Source: a virus
IMG/VR virus record: IMGVR_UViG_3300037119_003663
Location: 1 to 25,668 of that record
Length of the DNA: 25,668 nt
Reading direction: 5' to 3' (one strand)
Part shown: one piece after another, positions 6,701 through 12,409 of the stretch
Layout: the number at the start of each line of letters is the position of its first letter
Position numbering within the stretch: the first letter of the stretch is position 1
Made by a program: the position numbers and the translations under genes
The notes under the pieces: generated by a model
Database searches by the model: none
The model's input: only the letters and a program-made list of their open reading frames with translations
Told to the model about the DNA's origin: nothing

Positions 6701-6728
6701 GCCGCGCCGAGGCTGTCCCCGGCGCGGC
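6701..6728 (-). terminator. Terminator-like hairpin after the Erf/Rad52-like gene
   Basis: Seven bases beyond the stop codon at 6735, GCCGCGCCGAGG (6701-6712) pairs with CCCCGGCGCGGC (6717-6728) with one mismatch and a four-base loop. On the minus strand the stem is followed by TCTGTTTCC. It separates two minus-strand operons and fits a factor-independent terminator of a GC-rich phage. Confidence 0.65.
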
Positions 6729-6734
6729 CGTCGC

Positions 6735-7331
6735 CTAGCCCGCCACCCCGGCGGGGGCCGCCTCCTGGAGCCGCGTCCGGTGCCAGGTGAGCGCCGCGCG
6801 CCGCACCGCCGCGTCCAGGCCCGAGTCCGCCACGCGATCGGAGCGGTCGGCCAGATCGGCCAGGGTCGTCGCGCCGAGGTAGTAGGCGTGCAGCGCGGCT
6901 TTGCGCGCGTCGGCCGGCGCGTCGGGGTCGTGGATCGCGTCGAGCGGCGGCGGGTAGGTGCGCCTCGGCGGCGCGGGTGGGGTGTCCTCGCCCCGCGCCA
7001 CCTTCGCCATCTCCTCCCGGCTCGGCCGCTGCTTCGACAGGCTCATGCCCATGTTGGCGAGGGCGCGCCCTATGGCCGATGTCTCGCCGTTCTCCCACCA
7101 ACTCGTCCTGTTCGCCCCGGCCGGCCCGCGCTCCTCCTGCGCGATCCCGGTGGCGAGGATGCGATCGTCCACATACACGGTTGCCCGAATCGCCACGCTG
7201 CTCCCGTCGTCGGCCACCCAGACGATCTCGGTCTGGATGCTCCCGATCGGGGCCGGGTACATGGCCCAGAAGCGATCGATCCGCTCGTCCACGGTGACAT
7301 ACTCCGCGAGGTTGAAGCCGCGCCCGCTCAT
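6735..7331 (-). CDS. Erf/Rad52-like single-strand annealing protein family (candidate)
   Basis: A 198-residue protein. Residues 14-100 contain ERIDRFWAMYPAPIGSIQTEIV, a beta-rich stretch with TVYVDDRILATGIAQEE, and ENGETSAIGRALANMGMSL (80-98). The last motif, E(N/T)xETSAIGRALA, is characteristic of a phage family whose members are usually linked to Erf/Rad52-type recombination or to single-strand DNA binding. The rest is a proline-rich linker (about 110-130) and a helical C-terminus. The ATG at 7331 overlaps the upstream zinc-finger gene (ATGA). Association with nucleases and replication genes agrees with recombination, but the biochemical role is inferred from the family pattern only. Confidence 0.68.
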   Translation of the reverse strand: MSGRGFNLAEYVTVDERIDRFWAMYPAPIGSIQTEIVWVADDGSSVAIRATVYVDDRILATGIAQEERGPAGANRTSWWENGETSAIGRALANMGMSLSKQRPSREEMAKVARGEDTPPAPPRRTYPPPLDAIHDPDAPADARKAALHAYYLGATTLADLADRSDRVADSGLDAAVRRAALTWHRTRLQEAAPAGVAG

Positions 7332-7744
7332 GCCGCCACACCCCTCCCCGCCGGGAACCGCGCGAACGCCTCGCCGCCCGGCGCCCAGGTCGGCGGCGAG
7401 CAGGCCGGGTGCCGCGCCAGCCAGTCGGCGGCGAGGTACTCGCTCACCGTGAGGACATGGCGGATATGGTCCCGCGTGATCCACGGGTTGACGGCGGGCT
7501 GGCCGGGGAGAATCCCCAACATTGCGGGCGAGATATAGCCGCGCGGTGGACGGAAGTCCTGCCAGCCCGCGCCGCCGTTCGTCAGGCGCGGGAAGTCCGC
7601 GAGGTCGCCCCGGTTGTTCTTGCGGTGGTAGCAGGTGTAGCAGAGTCCGCGCGGCCGGGCGGGCTTGGCCCGGCCGGGGATCGTGTAGCCCGCCGTGGTG
7701 CCGCAGGAAAGGCAGGCCGCGGCCTCGGTCGTCTGTCCGTTCAT
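7328..7744 (-). CDS. Zinc-finger protein, 138 aa, function unknown
   Basis: Two CxxC pairs, C11-x2-C14 and C35-x2-C38 (CLSCGTTAGYTIP then GLCYTCYHR), form a likely zinc ribbon at the N-terminus, of the kind found in phage DNA-binding or HNH-related proteins; no HNH catalytic residues follow. The remainder (RGYISPAMLGILPGQ, ITRDHIRHVLTVSEYLAADWL) looks like a compact helical domain. The start at 7744 follows AGGAG at a suitable distance, while the upstream gene ends at 7756. The stop overlaps the start of the Erf/Rad52-like gene, so the two are probably co-translated. Confidence 0.7.
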   Translation of the reverse strand: MNGQTTEAAACLSCGTTAGYTIPGRAKPARPRGLCYTCYHRKNNRGDLADFPRLTNGGAGWQDFRPPRGYISPAMLGILPGQPAVNPWITRDHIRHVLTVSEYLAADWLARHPACSPPTWAPGGEAFARFPAGRGVAA

Positions 7745-7755
7745 GGTGTACGCTC

Positions 7756-8079
7756 CTAACTGCAATCGTCGCCGTAGACGCGCGACAACACGTCAACCAT
7801 CCGCTCCAACTTCGTCCGGGGTTTCCCCGCCCTGGCCTGCGCTAACGCGGCCCGCAGTTGGCGCGTGCGCCCCTCCTCCGCGAGCAGCCGCGCCCTGAGC
7901 CAGACGTTCTCGGCCAGCAACTCGCCCACCTGCGCGGACAGGTCGTGCGAGGCGTGGATCGCGGCGTCCAGAAGCCCTTCGACCGCCAGGCAATCGTGCG
8001 AGCCGACCGCCTCCAGCCAGGGGACCAATGCGGCCTGCGCGGCGACCTTGCCCATGTCCCTGGAGTAGTCGTGTGTCAT
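7756..8079 (-). CDS. Small helical/coiled-coil protein, 107 aa
   Basis: No family recognised. The start ATG at 8079 overlaps the dcm stop (ATGA). Residues about 10-95 are predicted almost entirely helical, with leucine/alanine heptad character in LSAQVGELLAENVWLRARLLAEEGRTRQLRAALAQ, suggesting a coiled coil and oligomerisation. The C-terminus is basic (GKPRTKLERMVDVLSRVYGDD). Its coupling to the cytosine methyltransferase suggests joint expression; function unknown. Confidence 0.68.
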   Translation of the reverse strand: MTHDYSRDMGKVAAQAALVPWLEAVGSHDCLAVEGLLDAAIHASHDLSAQVGELLAENVWLRARLLAEEGRTRQLRAALAQARAGKPRTKLERMVDVLSRVYGDDCS

Positions 8080-9005
8080 GATGCCGCCTCCACGATCCGC
8101 CGCCCCAACCATTCCGCAATTTGAGGAACTACGGCGTTGCCGAGTCCTCTAAGTCGGTCCACCCGAGCGGGAACCCCATCAGCCACTCGACCCACGTCGG
8201 GTTCAGTTGCCCACTGGCCTTGCCCCGCGCGGCAACTTCGTTCAAAGGTCGCGAGTTCTTCGCGTGCGTCTCCTCCGAAGCATGGCCCGACCGCCAGGGA
8301 CTGGCGGTCGGGGTCGGCCACCGTTCCTGCTCGATCACCGCCACGAGCAGGGGTGTCCCGCCCGGTGAGGCGTTCGCCCCGCGCTTGACTTTGGCGTAGG
8401 TGTGGCGATCCCGCGCGGTCGGCGTGGGCCACAGCGCCACCGCCCACCCGAGTTTGTTCGGCTTCATCCTGCCGTCCCCGCTCGCGGTCAGCGTTGTGTC
8501 GTTCGCCGCCTTGGACGCACCGGGCGTGGGCCACAATGAAAACCCGGTCACGGATGTGCGGGGCACCAACGGCGGCAGCGGGAATGCAGTCCCATTCCGC
8601 GTCATACCCGCTCGCGGCCAGGTCGCCGAGTACGGTGCCCGCTCCCCGCCCAAGGAGTGCTGCCACGTTCTCCACGAGGACGAAGTGGGGTCGTAGGACG
8701 CGCACGAGCCGGATGTACTCGGACCACAGGCCCGACCGCTCCCCGCCGATCCCGGCGCGCTTCCCGGCGTCGCTGATGTCCTGGCAGGGGAAGCCGCCGC
8801 AGATGAGATCGACTCGTTCGAGTTCGCCACCCGTCACCTCCCGGATATCCCCGAACTTCGGCACGTCGGGCCAGTGCTTCGCCAGCACGCGGCGGCAGTA
8901 CTCGTCTATCTCCACCTGCCAGCGGCAGGCCATGCCCGCCCGTTCCAGCCCGAGATCGAGGCCCCCGATCCCCGCGAACAGGGAGCCGAACGTGAGCGCG
9001 CCCAT
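8076..9005 (-). CDS. dcm: DNA (cytosine-5)-methyltransferase
   Basis: A 309-residue C5-cytosine methyltransferase. Motif I FGSLFAGIGGLDLGLERAG (6-24) binds AdoMet; motif IV GGFPCQDIS has catalytic C74; motif VI is VENV (111-114); motif VIII is IRDRVFIVAHA (151-161); motif X is GNAVVPQIAEWLGRRI (289-304). The target-recognition region (about 162-265) is hydrophilic with VAHADR/VADPDR repeats. The start follows GGAGGTGAGGC. There is no cognate restriction gene, so the enzyme is probably an orphan that protects phage DNA. Most of its length is also open in a second frame on the same strand with recognisable protein features (separate entry), which probably explains the odd composition of the recognition region. 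Confidence 0.93.
   Translation of the reverse strand: MGALTFGSLFAGIGGLDLGLERAGMACRWQVEIDEYCRRVLAKHWPDVPKFGDIREVTGGELERVDLICGGFPCQDISDAGKRAGIGGERSGLWSEYIRLVRVLRPHFVLVENVAALLGRGAGTVLGDLAASGYDAEWDCIPAAAVGAPHIRDRVFIVAHARCVQGGERHNADRERGRQDEAEQTRVGGGAVAHADRAGSPHLRQSQARGERLTGRDTPARGGDRAGTVADPDRQSLAVGPCFGGDAREELATFERSCRAGQGQWATEPDVGRVADGVPARVDRLRGLGNAVVPQIAEWLGRRIVEAAS
8129..8830 (-). CDS. Overprinted protein embedded in dcm (WPTPTA-repeat family)
   Basis: Entirely inside the methyltransferase gene, on the same strand but in another frame, a 233-residue frame from GTG 8830 shows a protein pattern I recognise from phage and bacterial proteins near cytosine methyltransferases: SSWRTWQHSL, YSATWPRAGMTRNGTAF, LVPRTS, repeated LWPTPTARD / RWPTPTAS, HAKNSRPLNE and a conserved end LNPTWVEWLMGFPLGWT. 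The VADPDR-type repeats of Dcm are the same DNA read as WPTPTA here, and GGFPCQDIS is read as SPARTS. Long open length, plus several separate conserved motifs, argue against chance, but expression is unproven; no strong ribosome site is visible at 8830. It might act as an accessory or alternative target-recognition protein; function unknown. Confidence 0.55.
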   Translation of the reverse strand: MANSNESISSAAASPARTSATPGSAPGSAGSGRACGPSTSGSCASYDPTSSSWRTWQHSLGGERAPYSATWPRAGMTRNGTAFPLPPLVPRTSVTGFSLWPTPGASKAANDTTLTASGDGRMKPNKLGWAVALWPTPTARDRHTYAKVKRGANASPGGTPLLVAVIEQERWPTPTASPWRSGHASEETHAKNSRPLNEVAARGKASGQLNPTWVEWLMGFPLGWTDLEDSATP

Positions 9006-9008
9006 GCC

Positions 9009-9146
9009 TCACCTCCCCACCAGCCAGCCCAGCAGCACGAGCCAGGGCAGGCTGAACACCGCGATCACCGCCCAGTACCCGATCGCCTCGGCGCGCGAGG
9101 CCGGCCGCCATTCGCCGTCGTCGGGGCCGTCCTGCCAGGCCGTCAT
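9009..9146 (-). CDS. Small single-pass membrane protein, 45 aa
   Basis: The start ATG at 9146 overlaps the SWIM-protein stop (ATGA). The first 20 residues are hydrophilic and acidic; residues 24-44 (YWAVIAVFSLPWLVLLGWLV) form one transmembrane helix ending in a terminal GR. It precedes dcm by three bases. No known family; the tight coupling on both sides supports that it is real. Confidence 0.6.
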   Translation of the reverse strand: MTAWQDGPDDGEWRPASRAEAIGYWAVIAVFSLPWLVLLGWLVGR

Positions 9147-9535
9147 GGTGTCACCTCCCCGAGCAGCCGCCCGCAGGCGATCACCGCCGCCCTGTCTTCG
9201 ATCGAGTCGTCGCCCATGTCGATCGCGTACTGCCGCGTGGCGCGCACCTCGCGCAGCATGGACGGCGAGTACCGCCCCAGCGTCCGCTCCCACCAGCGCA
9301 CGCGGGCGAACAGGGCGGCAACGTCGATGTGGGAGCAGGTGCCGCGATACGTGTAGGCCGGGCACTGGCAGCGCCATGCGGCGTCGCCGTGCCCCTCAAC
9401 GTCGTGGCAGGTGGTGTAGCGAAGACCTTCGATTCGCTTGCTGGCGACGGTGTATACCTGACAACCTCTGGTGGATCGGTCGGGGTCATACTCGACGCGC
9501 GTGAGGTCGGGGAGAGTCGTGGGTGCGGTGGTCAT
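9143..9535 (-). CDS. SWIM-type zinc-finger protein
   Basis: A 130-residue protein with the SWIM signature CxCx(n)CxH: C56-Q-C58, then C67-S-H69 (CQCPAYTYRGTCSHI). SWIM domains bind zinc and contact DNA or proteins, and in phages occur as small accessory proteins of unknown job. Upstream residues 25-50 contribute two more cysteines (GCQVYTVASKRI, TTCHD). The C-terminus is helical (VRWWERTLGRYSPSMLREVRATRQYAID). ATG 9535 overlaps the preceding HNH stop (ATGA). Confidence 0.8.
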   Translation of the reverse strand: MTTAPTTLPDLTRVEYDPDRSTRGCQVYTVASKRIEGLRYTTCHDVEGHGDAAWRCQCPAYTYRGTCSHIDVAALFARVRWWERTLGRYSPSMLREVRATRQYAIDMGDDSIEDRAAVIACGRLLGEVTP

Positions 9536-9975
9536 GATGCACCTCGTTCGTTGCGGCGTCGCGCGTTCGTCTCCCGGCCGCGCCGTCTCCGACATGCCAC
9601 ACACTCCCGCCGACCTTTCGGGGTCATGTGCAGGTTATCTGCGCTGAGCGAGTGCCCGTGATTGCAATGCGTCTTGCGCGCATTGCGTGCGGCGGGCGAG
9701 TGCCCACGGAGCGCATTCTCCCTTTGGGTCGCAACGCGCAGATGATCGGGATTCACACAACGCCGGTTGCCGCAGAGATGGTCGAGCGTCATGCCTGCCG
9801 GTATGGGACCGATCAGGGATTCCCATGCGTAGCGATAGGCTCTGGTTGGCGCGGTGCGGGTGGGGAAGAACGTCCCGTAACCGGTCGGGGTTGCCGCCCC
9901 GGTCCATTCCCAGCAATCGCCCCGCGCGTCAACCTTCTCCCAGAATCGTTCTTCGGCTGGTCGGTGTCTTGGCAT
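9532..9975 (-). CDS. HNH endonuclease (in operon orientation)
   Basis: A 147-residue phage HNH homing-type endonuclease. An N-terminal FWEKVDARGDCWEWTGA strand region and RAYRYAWESLIGPIPAGM precede the catalytic core LDHLCGNRRCVNPDHL (64-79), with D65-H66, C68/C73 and N75/H78 as metal-binding and structural residues, then TQRENALRG and a second zinc site (CNHGH at 104-108 and CVAC at 125-128). Unlike the two plus-strand HNH genes it follows operon direction, overlaps the SWIM gene start and has only a small hairpin (10000-10012) and GAGGAAG site before it. It could be a free-standing homing nuclease that recently entered the operon. Confidence 0.9.
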   Translation of the reverse strand: MPRHRPAEERFWEKVDARGDCWEWTGAATPTGYGTFFPTRTAPTRAYRYAWESLIGPIPAGMTLDHLCGNRRCVNPDHLRVATQRENALRGHSPAARNARKTHCNHGHSLSADNLHMTPKGRRECVACRRRRGRETNARRRNERGAS

Positions 9976-10014
9976 GTGCTACACTTCCTCTCGTCCTTTG
10001 GCTCTCTGAGCCTG

Positions 10015-10212
10015 TCACTCGACGGCACCCCGTGGCGGCGGGGTGCCGTCTCTCTGCGTGCGCCGCGCCTCGGTACGCGCGGCCATCTCGTCCTCGAACG
10101 CCGCGCGCATGGCGGCGAGCGCGGCCCGCTCCTCCGGGCTGTTGTCGGCGGCGGCGTAGAACAATGCGCGGGCACGGTCGTAGCGCTCCGACGCCTCCTG
10201 TATCGGGCTCAT
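10015..10212 (-). CDS. Small helical protein, 65 aa
   Basis: ATG 10212 overlaps the stop of the ribbon-helix-helix gene (ATGA). The protein is charged and mainly helical (ASERYDRARALFYAAADNSPEERAALAAMRAAFEDEMAARTEARR), ending in a proline-rich tail. No family recognised. Possibly a partner of the RHH protein because the two are translationally coupled, in the manner of small toxin-antitoxin or repressor pairs; there is no further support. Confidence 0.62.
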   Translation of the reverse strand: MSPIQEASERYDRARALFYAAADNSPEERAALAAMRAAFEDEMAARTEARRTQRDGTPPPRGAVE

Positions 10213-10415
10213 GCCGCCCCCTCCTCGTCGTCGTACCCGGACTCCTGGAGCTTGAGGTAAATCTGGATCGCCTGCGTGGCGACCCTGCTGATGCTCAGCC
10301 CCCGCCGGCGGGCCAGTTCCCGCAGCGCGGCGTCGGTCGCGCCGGGGAGGCAGAGCGAGATGGTGCGGTGGTCGATGCCGTGGCGCTGCGCGCGGATGGC
10401 GGGTTGCGTGGTCAT
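10209..10415 (-). CDS. Ribbon-helix-helix DNA-binding protein
   Basis: A 68-residue protein. The central part reads as an Arc/CopG-type ribbon-helix-helix: strand RTISLCLP, helix DAALRELARRRG, turn LSISR, helix VATQAIQIYLKLQES. Such dimers bind short palindromes in the major groove and repress their own or neighbouring promoters. The start at 10415 is supported by GGAGGGGCC directly upstream; longer readings extend into the previous gene. It is the third gene behind the 10992 promoter, whose -35 region carries a palindrome, so autoregulation is plausible but inferred. Confidence 0.75.
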   Translation of the reverse strand: MTTQPAIRAQRHGIDHRTISLCLPGATDAALRELARRRGLSISRVATQAIQIYLKLQESGYDDEEGAA

Positions 10416-10423
10416 GGCCCCTC

Positions 10424-10732
10424 CTATGCGACGCGCCGACTCGGCACGATATAGAGCGGATACGACGGATCGCCGTGACGGACCAGCACTTGGCCGACGC
10501 GCACGGCGAGCGGCCGGTCGTCGTCGGCGATACCGCGATCGGTAGCCGCCCGCCACCCCTCCGGGCAGCGCGCCCGCACCAGATCGAGCGCGTCGTAGAG
10601 ACCGACGCGGAAATAGTTGTGATAGCCCACCGCCTGCGCCGCCGCGAGTTGCTCCGCGCTATGCTCGCCGCGCAGGAGGACCGATCCGCGCCCGTCGCGC
10701 CAGACTTCCGGTGTGCCCAATGTTGTCGCCAT
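10424..10732 (-). CDS. Hypothetical protein, 102 aa
   Basis: No family recognised. ATG 10732 has AAGGGAGACGGAC upstream. The sequence alternates short strands and helices (VWRDGRGSVLLRGEHSAEQLAAAQAVGYHNYFRVGLYDALDLVRARCPEGW), then an RPLAVRVGQVLVRHGDPSYPLYIVPS strand-rich end; it looks like a compact single-domain alpha/beta protein. Second gene of the operon from the 10992 promoter. Early small proteins at such positions often modify host functions, but nothing in the sequence shows this. Confidence 0.68.
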   Translation of the reverse strand: MATTLGTPEVWRDGRGSVLLRGEHSAEQLAAAQAVGYHNYFRVGLYDALDLVRARCPEGWRAATDRGIADDDRPLAVRVGQVLVRHGDPSYPLYIVPSRRVA

Positions 10733-10764
10733 GTCCGTCTCCCTTCGCGCGCCCCGTGGGGCGG

Positions 10765-10935
10765 CTATGCGGCGAACTGCGCGCGGGCCTTCGCGCTCAG
10801 CAGGTTGAGGTAGCGTTCGATCGTCAGCGTGCCGCGCGGTGTGACGCTCGCCGGGTAGGCGCGCATGTAGCGGAGCGCCGCCGTGTAGTTCTCGATCCGG
10901 GCGATCGTCTCGGCGTAGGTCGTCGTCGGTGCCAT
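10765..10935 (-). CDS. Small protein, 56 aa, first gene of the middle operon
   Basis: A short frame starting MAPTTTYAETIARIENYTAAL and ending LNLLSAKARAQFAA. The ATG at 10935 has GGGGGAGAG upstream and is the first start downstream of the promoter at 10987-11015. Predicted to be mostly helical with a short PRGTLTIERYLN turn, which is vaguely like a small HTH but not enough to name one. Its position and ribosome site support translation. Confidence 0.6.
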   Translation of the reverse strand: MAPTTTYAETIARIENYTAALRYMRAYPASVTPRGTLTIERYLNLLSAKARAQFAA

Positions 10936-10986
10936 GTCCGCTCTCCCCCTCTGTGCCTCGGGACTCCCTGTCCCTTACCTGTATCT

Positions 10987-11015
10987 ATCTTACCACCCCT
11001 AACGGCAATTGTCAA
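10987..11015 (-). promoter_or_regulatory. Sigma-70-type promoter for the middle operon
   Basis: On the minus strand TTGACA (11015-11010), a 17-base spacer and TAAGAT (10992-10987) form a near-consensus housekeeping promoter. It points at the 56-aa gene 52 bases downstream; the leader includes a GGGAC/GTCCC hairpin at 10960-10974. It stands out as an A+T-rich island between two operons and beside the plus-strand HNH cassette. Confidence 0.8.
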
Positions 11016-11020
11016 TAGGG
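10997..11020. promoter_or_regulatory. Candidate operator: 24-bp imperfect palindrome over the -35 box
   Basis: The minus strand reads CCCTA, then a central CAATTG palindrome, then TAGGG; 18 of 24 positions are symmetric. The dyad covers the whole -35 hexamer and part of the spacer, where a bound dimer would block RNA polymerase. The ribbon-helix-helix protein (10209-10415) or the LuxR-type protein (13787-14002) are candidate binders; the pairing is inference. Confidence 0.5.
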
Positions 11021-11067
11021 TACAAAGCATGGTATTTGCGGAATGATCGGCCCGGTCGGCGGGGAAG

Positions 11068-11102
11068 GCCGTGCCCCCGCCCCCCCCAGGCGGGGGCACG
11101 GC
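11068..11102. other. Perfect 14-bp GC hairpin between promoter and HNH cassette
   Basis: GCCGTGCCCCCGCC (11068-11081) pairs perfectly with GGCGGGGGCACGGC (11089-11102) across a 7-base loop of six C and one A. There is no U-tract on either strand. It lies upstream of both divergent promoters (10992 minus, 11139 plus) and may insulate them or mark the edge of the HNH cassette. Confidence 0.6.
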
Positions 11103-11135
11103 AGACCCGAGGAGAGGGCTTCCTGACGCCAAATC

Positions 11136-11193
11136 TGCTACAATCCTCCTAACGGAATAGCGAATGCCGGGCGGTGGTTTGAACACCCCCGGC
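11136..11193 (+). promoter_or_regulatory. Extended -10 promoter and bulged leader hairpin of HNH cassette 1
   Basis: TG at 11136 and TACAAT at 11139-11144 form an extended -10 element. About 20 bases downstream the transcript folds: GCCGGG (11166-11171) pairs with CCCGGC (11188-11193), a single C bulges at 11172, then GGTG (11173-11176) pairs with CACC (11184-11187) around loop GTTTGAA. AGGAGG at 11201 and the ATG at 11215 follow. The second plus-strand HNH gene has the same promoter-hairpin-AGGAGG order. Confidence 0.65.
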
Positions 11194-11214
11194 GCGTCCC
11201 AGGAGGGTTAGTCC

Positions 11215-11748
11215 ATGGGCGGCAGAGAGCATACCCCGAACGACATCTACATTCAAGACGAGACGGCATGGATGGTCTTGACCAATCGGGAACACTTCCC
11301 GATCGCGGTAACCATCCTCGACGCCGCCGACGTGCCCCTGGTTCAATCATGGGGGTTGCGGTGGTGCGCCTCCTGGCATCCGAAGTGCCAGAACTATCGC
11401 GTGCTAGCAAAAGACCCGGCGGGGGGCAAGGAGCGCACGGTTTATCTCCACCGGAAGCTCCTGTGCCCTCTGCCGGGGATGGAGACCGACCACATCAATC
11501 ACAACACCCTCGACAATCGCCGCAAGAACCTCCGCGCGGCGACGCGGCAGGAGAACGCACTTAACTACCGGCCCGGTGCGTATGAGAGCTTGCGGCGGCA
11601 CAAACCCCCGACAACAGGATTACCCAAGCCGCCAAAATGTGCGAAAGGGCGGCGGCAGAGTTGGGTTCTGCCGCCGCCTGACACTGGGGGAGAGGGAGAA
11701 GAGGAGCACTGCCGGGCGGTTGGAACGCCCGGCCCTCCCCGCGTGTAA
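11215..11748 (+). CDS. HNH homing-type endonuclease, cassette 1 (opposite strand)
   Basis: A 177-residue protein. After a poorly conserved N-terminus with a YRVLAKD...TVYLHRKLL strand pair, the catalytic motif METDHINHNTLDNRRKNLRAAT occupies about 89-110, with H79, D92-H93, N95 and the second-half N105 in HNH_3 positions; TRQENALNYR follows. From about residue 125 the sequence turns low complexity (PPTTGLPKPPK, GGEGEEEHC) and its DNA contains two strong hairpins, so the natural domain may end earlier and the tail is read-through. It is transcribed against all neighbours from its own promoter and converges on the holin gene with six bases between stops. Confidence 0.85.
   Translation: MGGREHTPNDIYIQDETAWMVLTNREHFPIAVTILDAADVPLVQSWGLRWCASWHPKCQNYRVLAKDPAGGKERTVYLHRKLLCPLPGMETDHINHNTLDNRRKNLRAATRQENALNYRPGAYESLRRHKPPTTGLPKPPKCAKGRRQSWVLPPPDTGGEGEEEHCRAVGTPGPPRV
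11648..11678. other. Perfect 12-bp hairpin in the 3' part of HNH cassette 1
   Basis: GGCGGCGGCAGA (11648-11659) pairs with TCTGCCGCCGCC (11667-11678) around the 7-base loop GTTGGGT. It is inside the reading frame of the HNH gene but in its low-complexity tail. On the minus strand the stem is followed by CTTTCGCACATTTT, so it may work as a terminator for transcription arriving from the holin operon. Confidence 0.6.
11711..11733. terminator. Perfect 8-bp hairpin between the convergent HNH and holin genes
   Basis: GCCGGGCG (11711-11718) pairs with CGCCCGGC (11726-11733), loop GTTGGAA. It lies just before the HNH stop at 11746-11748 and beyond the holin stop at 11755, where convergent transcription meets. 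Its loop resembles those of the HNH leader hairpins (GTTTGAA, GTGGAA). Likely bidirectional terminator or cassette-end signal. Confidence 0.5.
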
Positions 11749-11754
11749 GGGAGG

Positions 11755-12009
11755 CTACGGTATCCCGCCGGTCGCGGTCGCGGGCGGCGGCGGCGGCGGC
11801 GGCGCGGCCTGCTCGGACGCGGCGGCGGGCGTCAGGTAGCTCACCGCGAATGTGAGCACGGTGGTGATCATGGCCGCGATCTCGCCGGGGATCGGCGGAT
11901 TCGGCGGCAGGACGTAGACATTCAAGGCCCAGACGACGACCGTCACGAGCGCGCCCGTGGCGGTGCCCACCGCGACTTTCCTGACGGGGCGGGCGCTGGT
12001 GGCATTCAC
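11755..12009 (-). CDS. Putative holin
   Basis: An 84-residue protein: short basic N-terminus (ARPVRKVAVG), hydrophobic segment ATGALVTVVVWALNVYVL (about 17-34), a proline turn PPNPPIPGE, a second hydrophobic segment AAMITTVLTFAVSYLTPA (about 45-62), and a poly-proline tail. Size, two membrane segments and position two genes after the endolysin fit a phage holin that releases the endolysin to the cell wall. GTG 12009 overlaps the upstream stop (GTGA) with GGAGGTGAC as ribosome site. Assignment rests on topology and context; a membrane accessory protein is the alternative. Confidence 0.7.
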   Translation of the reverse strand: MNATSARPVRKVAVGTATGALVTVVVWALNVYVLPPNPPIPGEIAAMITTVLTFAVSYLTPAAASEQAAPPPPPPPATATGGIP

Positions 12010-12359
12010 TGCGTCACCTCCGGCACCACTCCGGTGCTGATGATGGCGAGCAAGCGGTCATTCCCGCCGCCGAGCGGCTTGTAGTTGAGCGTGCATTTGA
12101 GCGTCCCATCCACGTTGCTCGTGAACGGTGCCGCGCCGAACGCATCCTCGAAATCCACCAGCCCCGGCACCGTCCGCAGGTCGATCGGCGGCACGAGGAA
12201 TCGCCCGTCGCCGGCGCAGAAACTCAACCAGCAGATCGGGCCTCCCCCGCTCGGCCTGCTCAGGAAACAGATCGCCTGCTCCCGGCCCGCCTCGCAGCGC
12301 GCGGGCGTCCCGGTGAAGGTGGCGTTATCGAACTCCCGGATAATCGTCGCGGTTGCCAT
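12006..12359 (-). CDS. Hypothetical protein between endolysin and holin, 117 aa
   Basis: The start ATG at 12359 is chosen because GGAGGGGCT lies directly in front. The protein is beta-rich without membrane segments (ATIIREFDNATFTGTPARCE, GPICWLSFCAGDGRFLVPPIDL, TLKCTLNYKPLGGGNDRLLAII). Five cysteines are present. I recognise no domain. Position in the lysis cassette might indicate a virion decoration, a spanin-like or a regulatory partner, none supported by sequence motifs. Confidence 0.68.
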   Translation of the reverse strand: MATATIIREFDNATFTGTPARCEAGREQAICFLSRPSGGGPICWLSFCAGDGRFLVPPIDLRTVPGLVDFEDAFGAAPFTSNVDGTLKCTLNYKPLGGGNDRLLAIISTGVVPEVTQ

Positions 12360-12409
12360 AGCCCCTCCATTGCTTGACAAAAGCGGGCGGTTTCGACGCT
12401 TCGGTTAAA

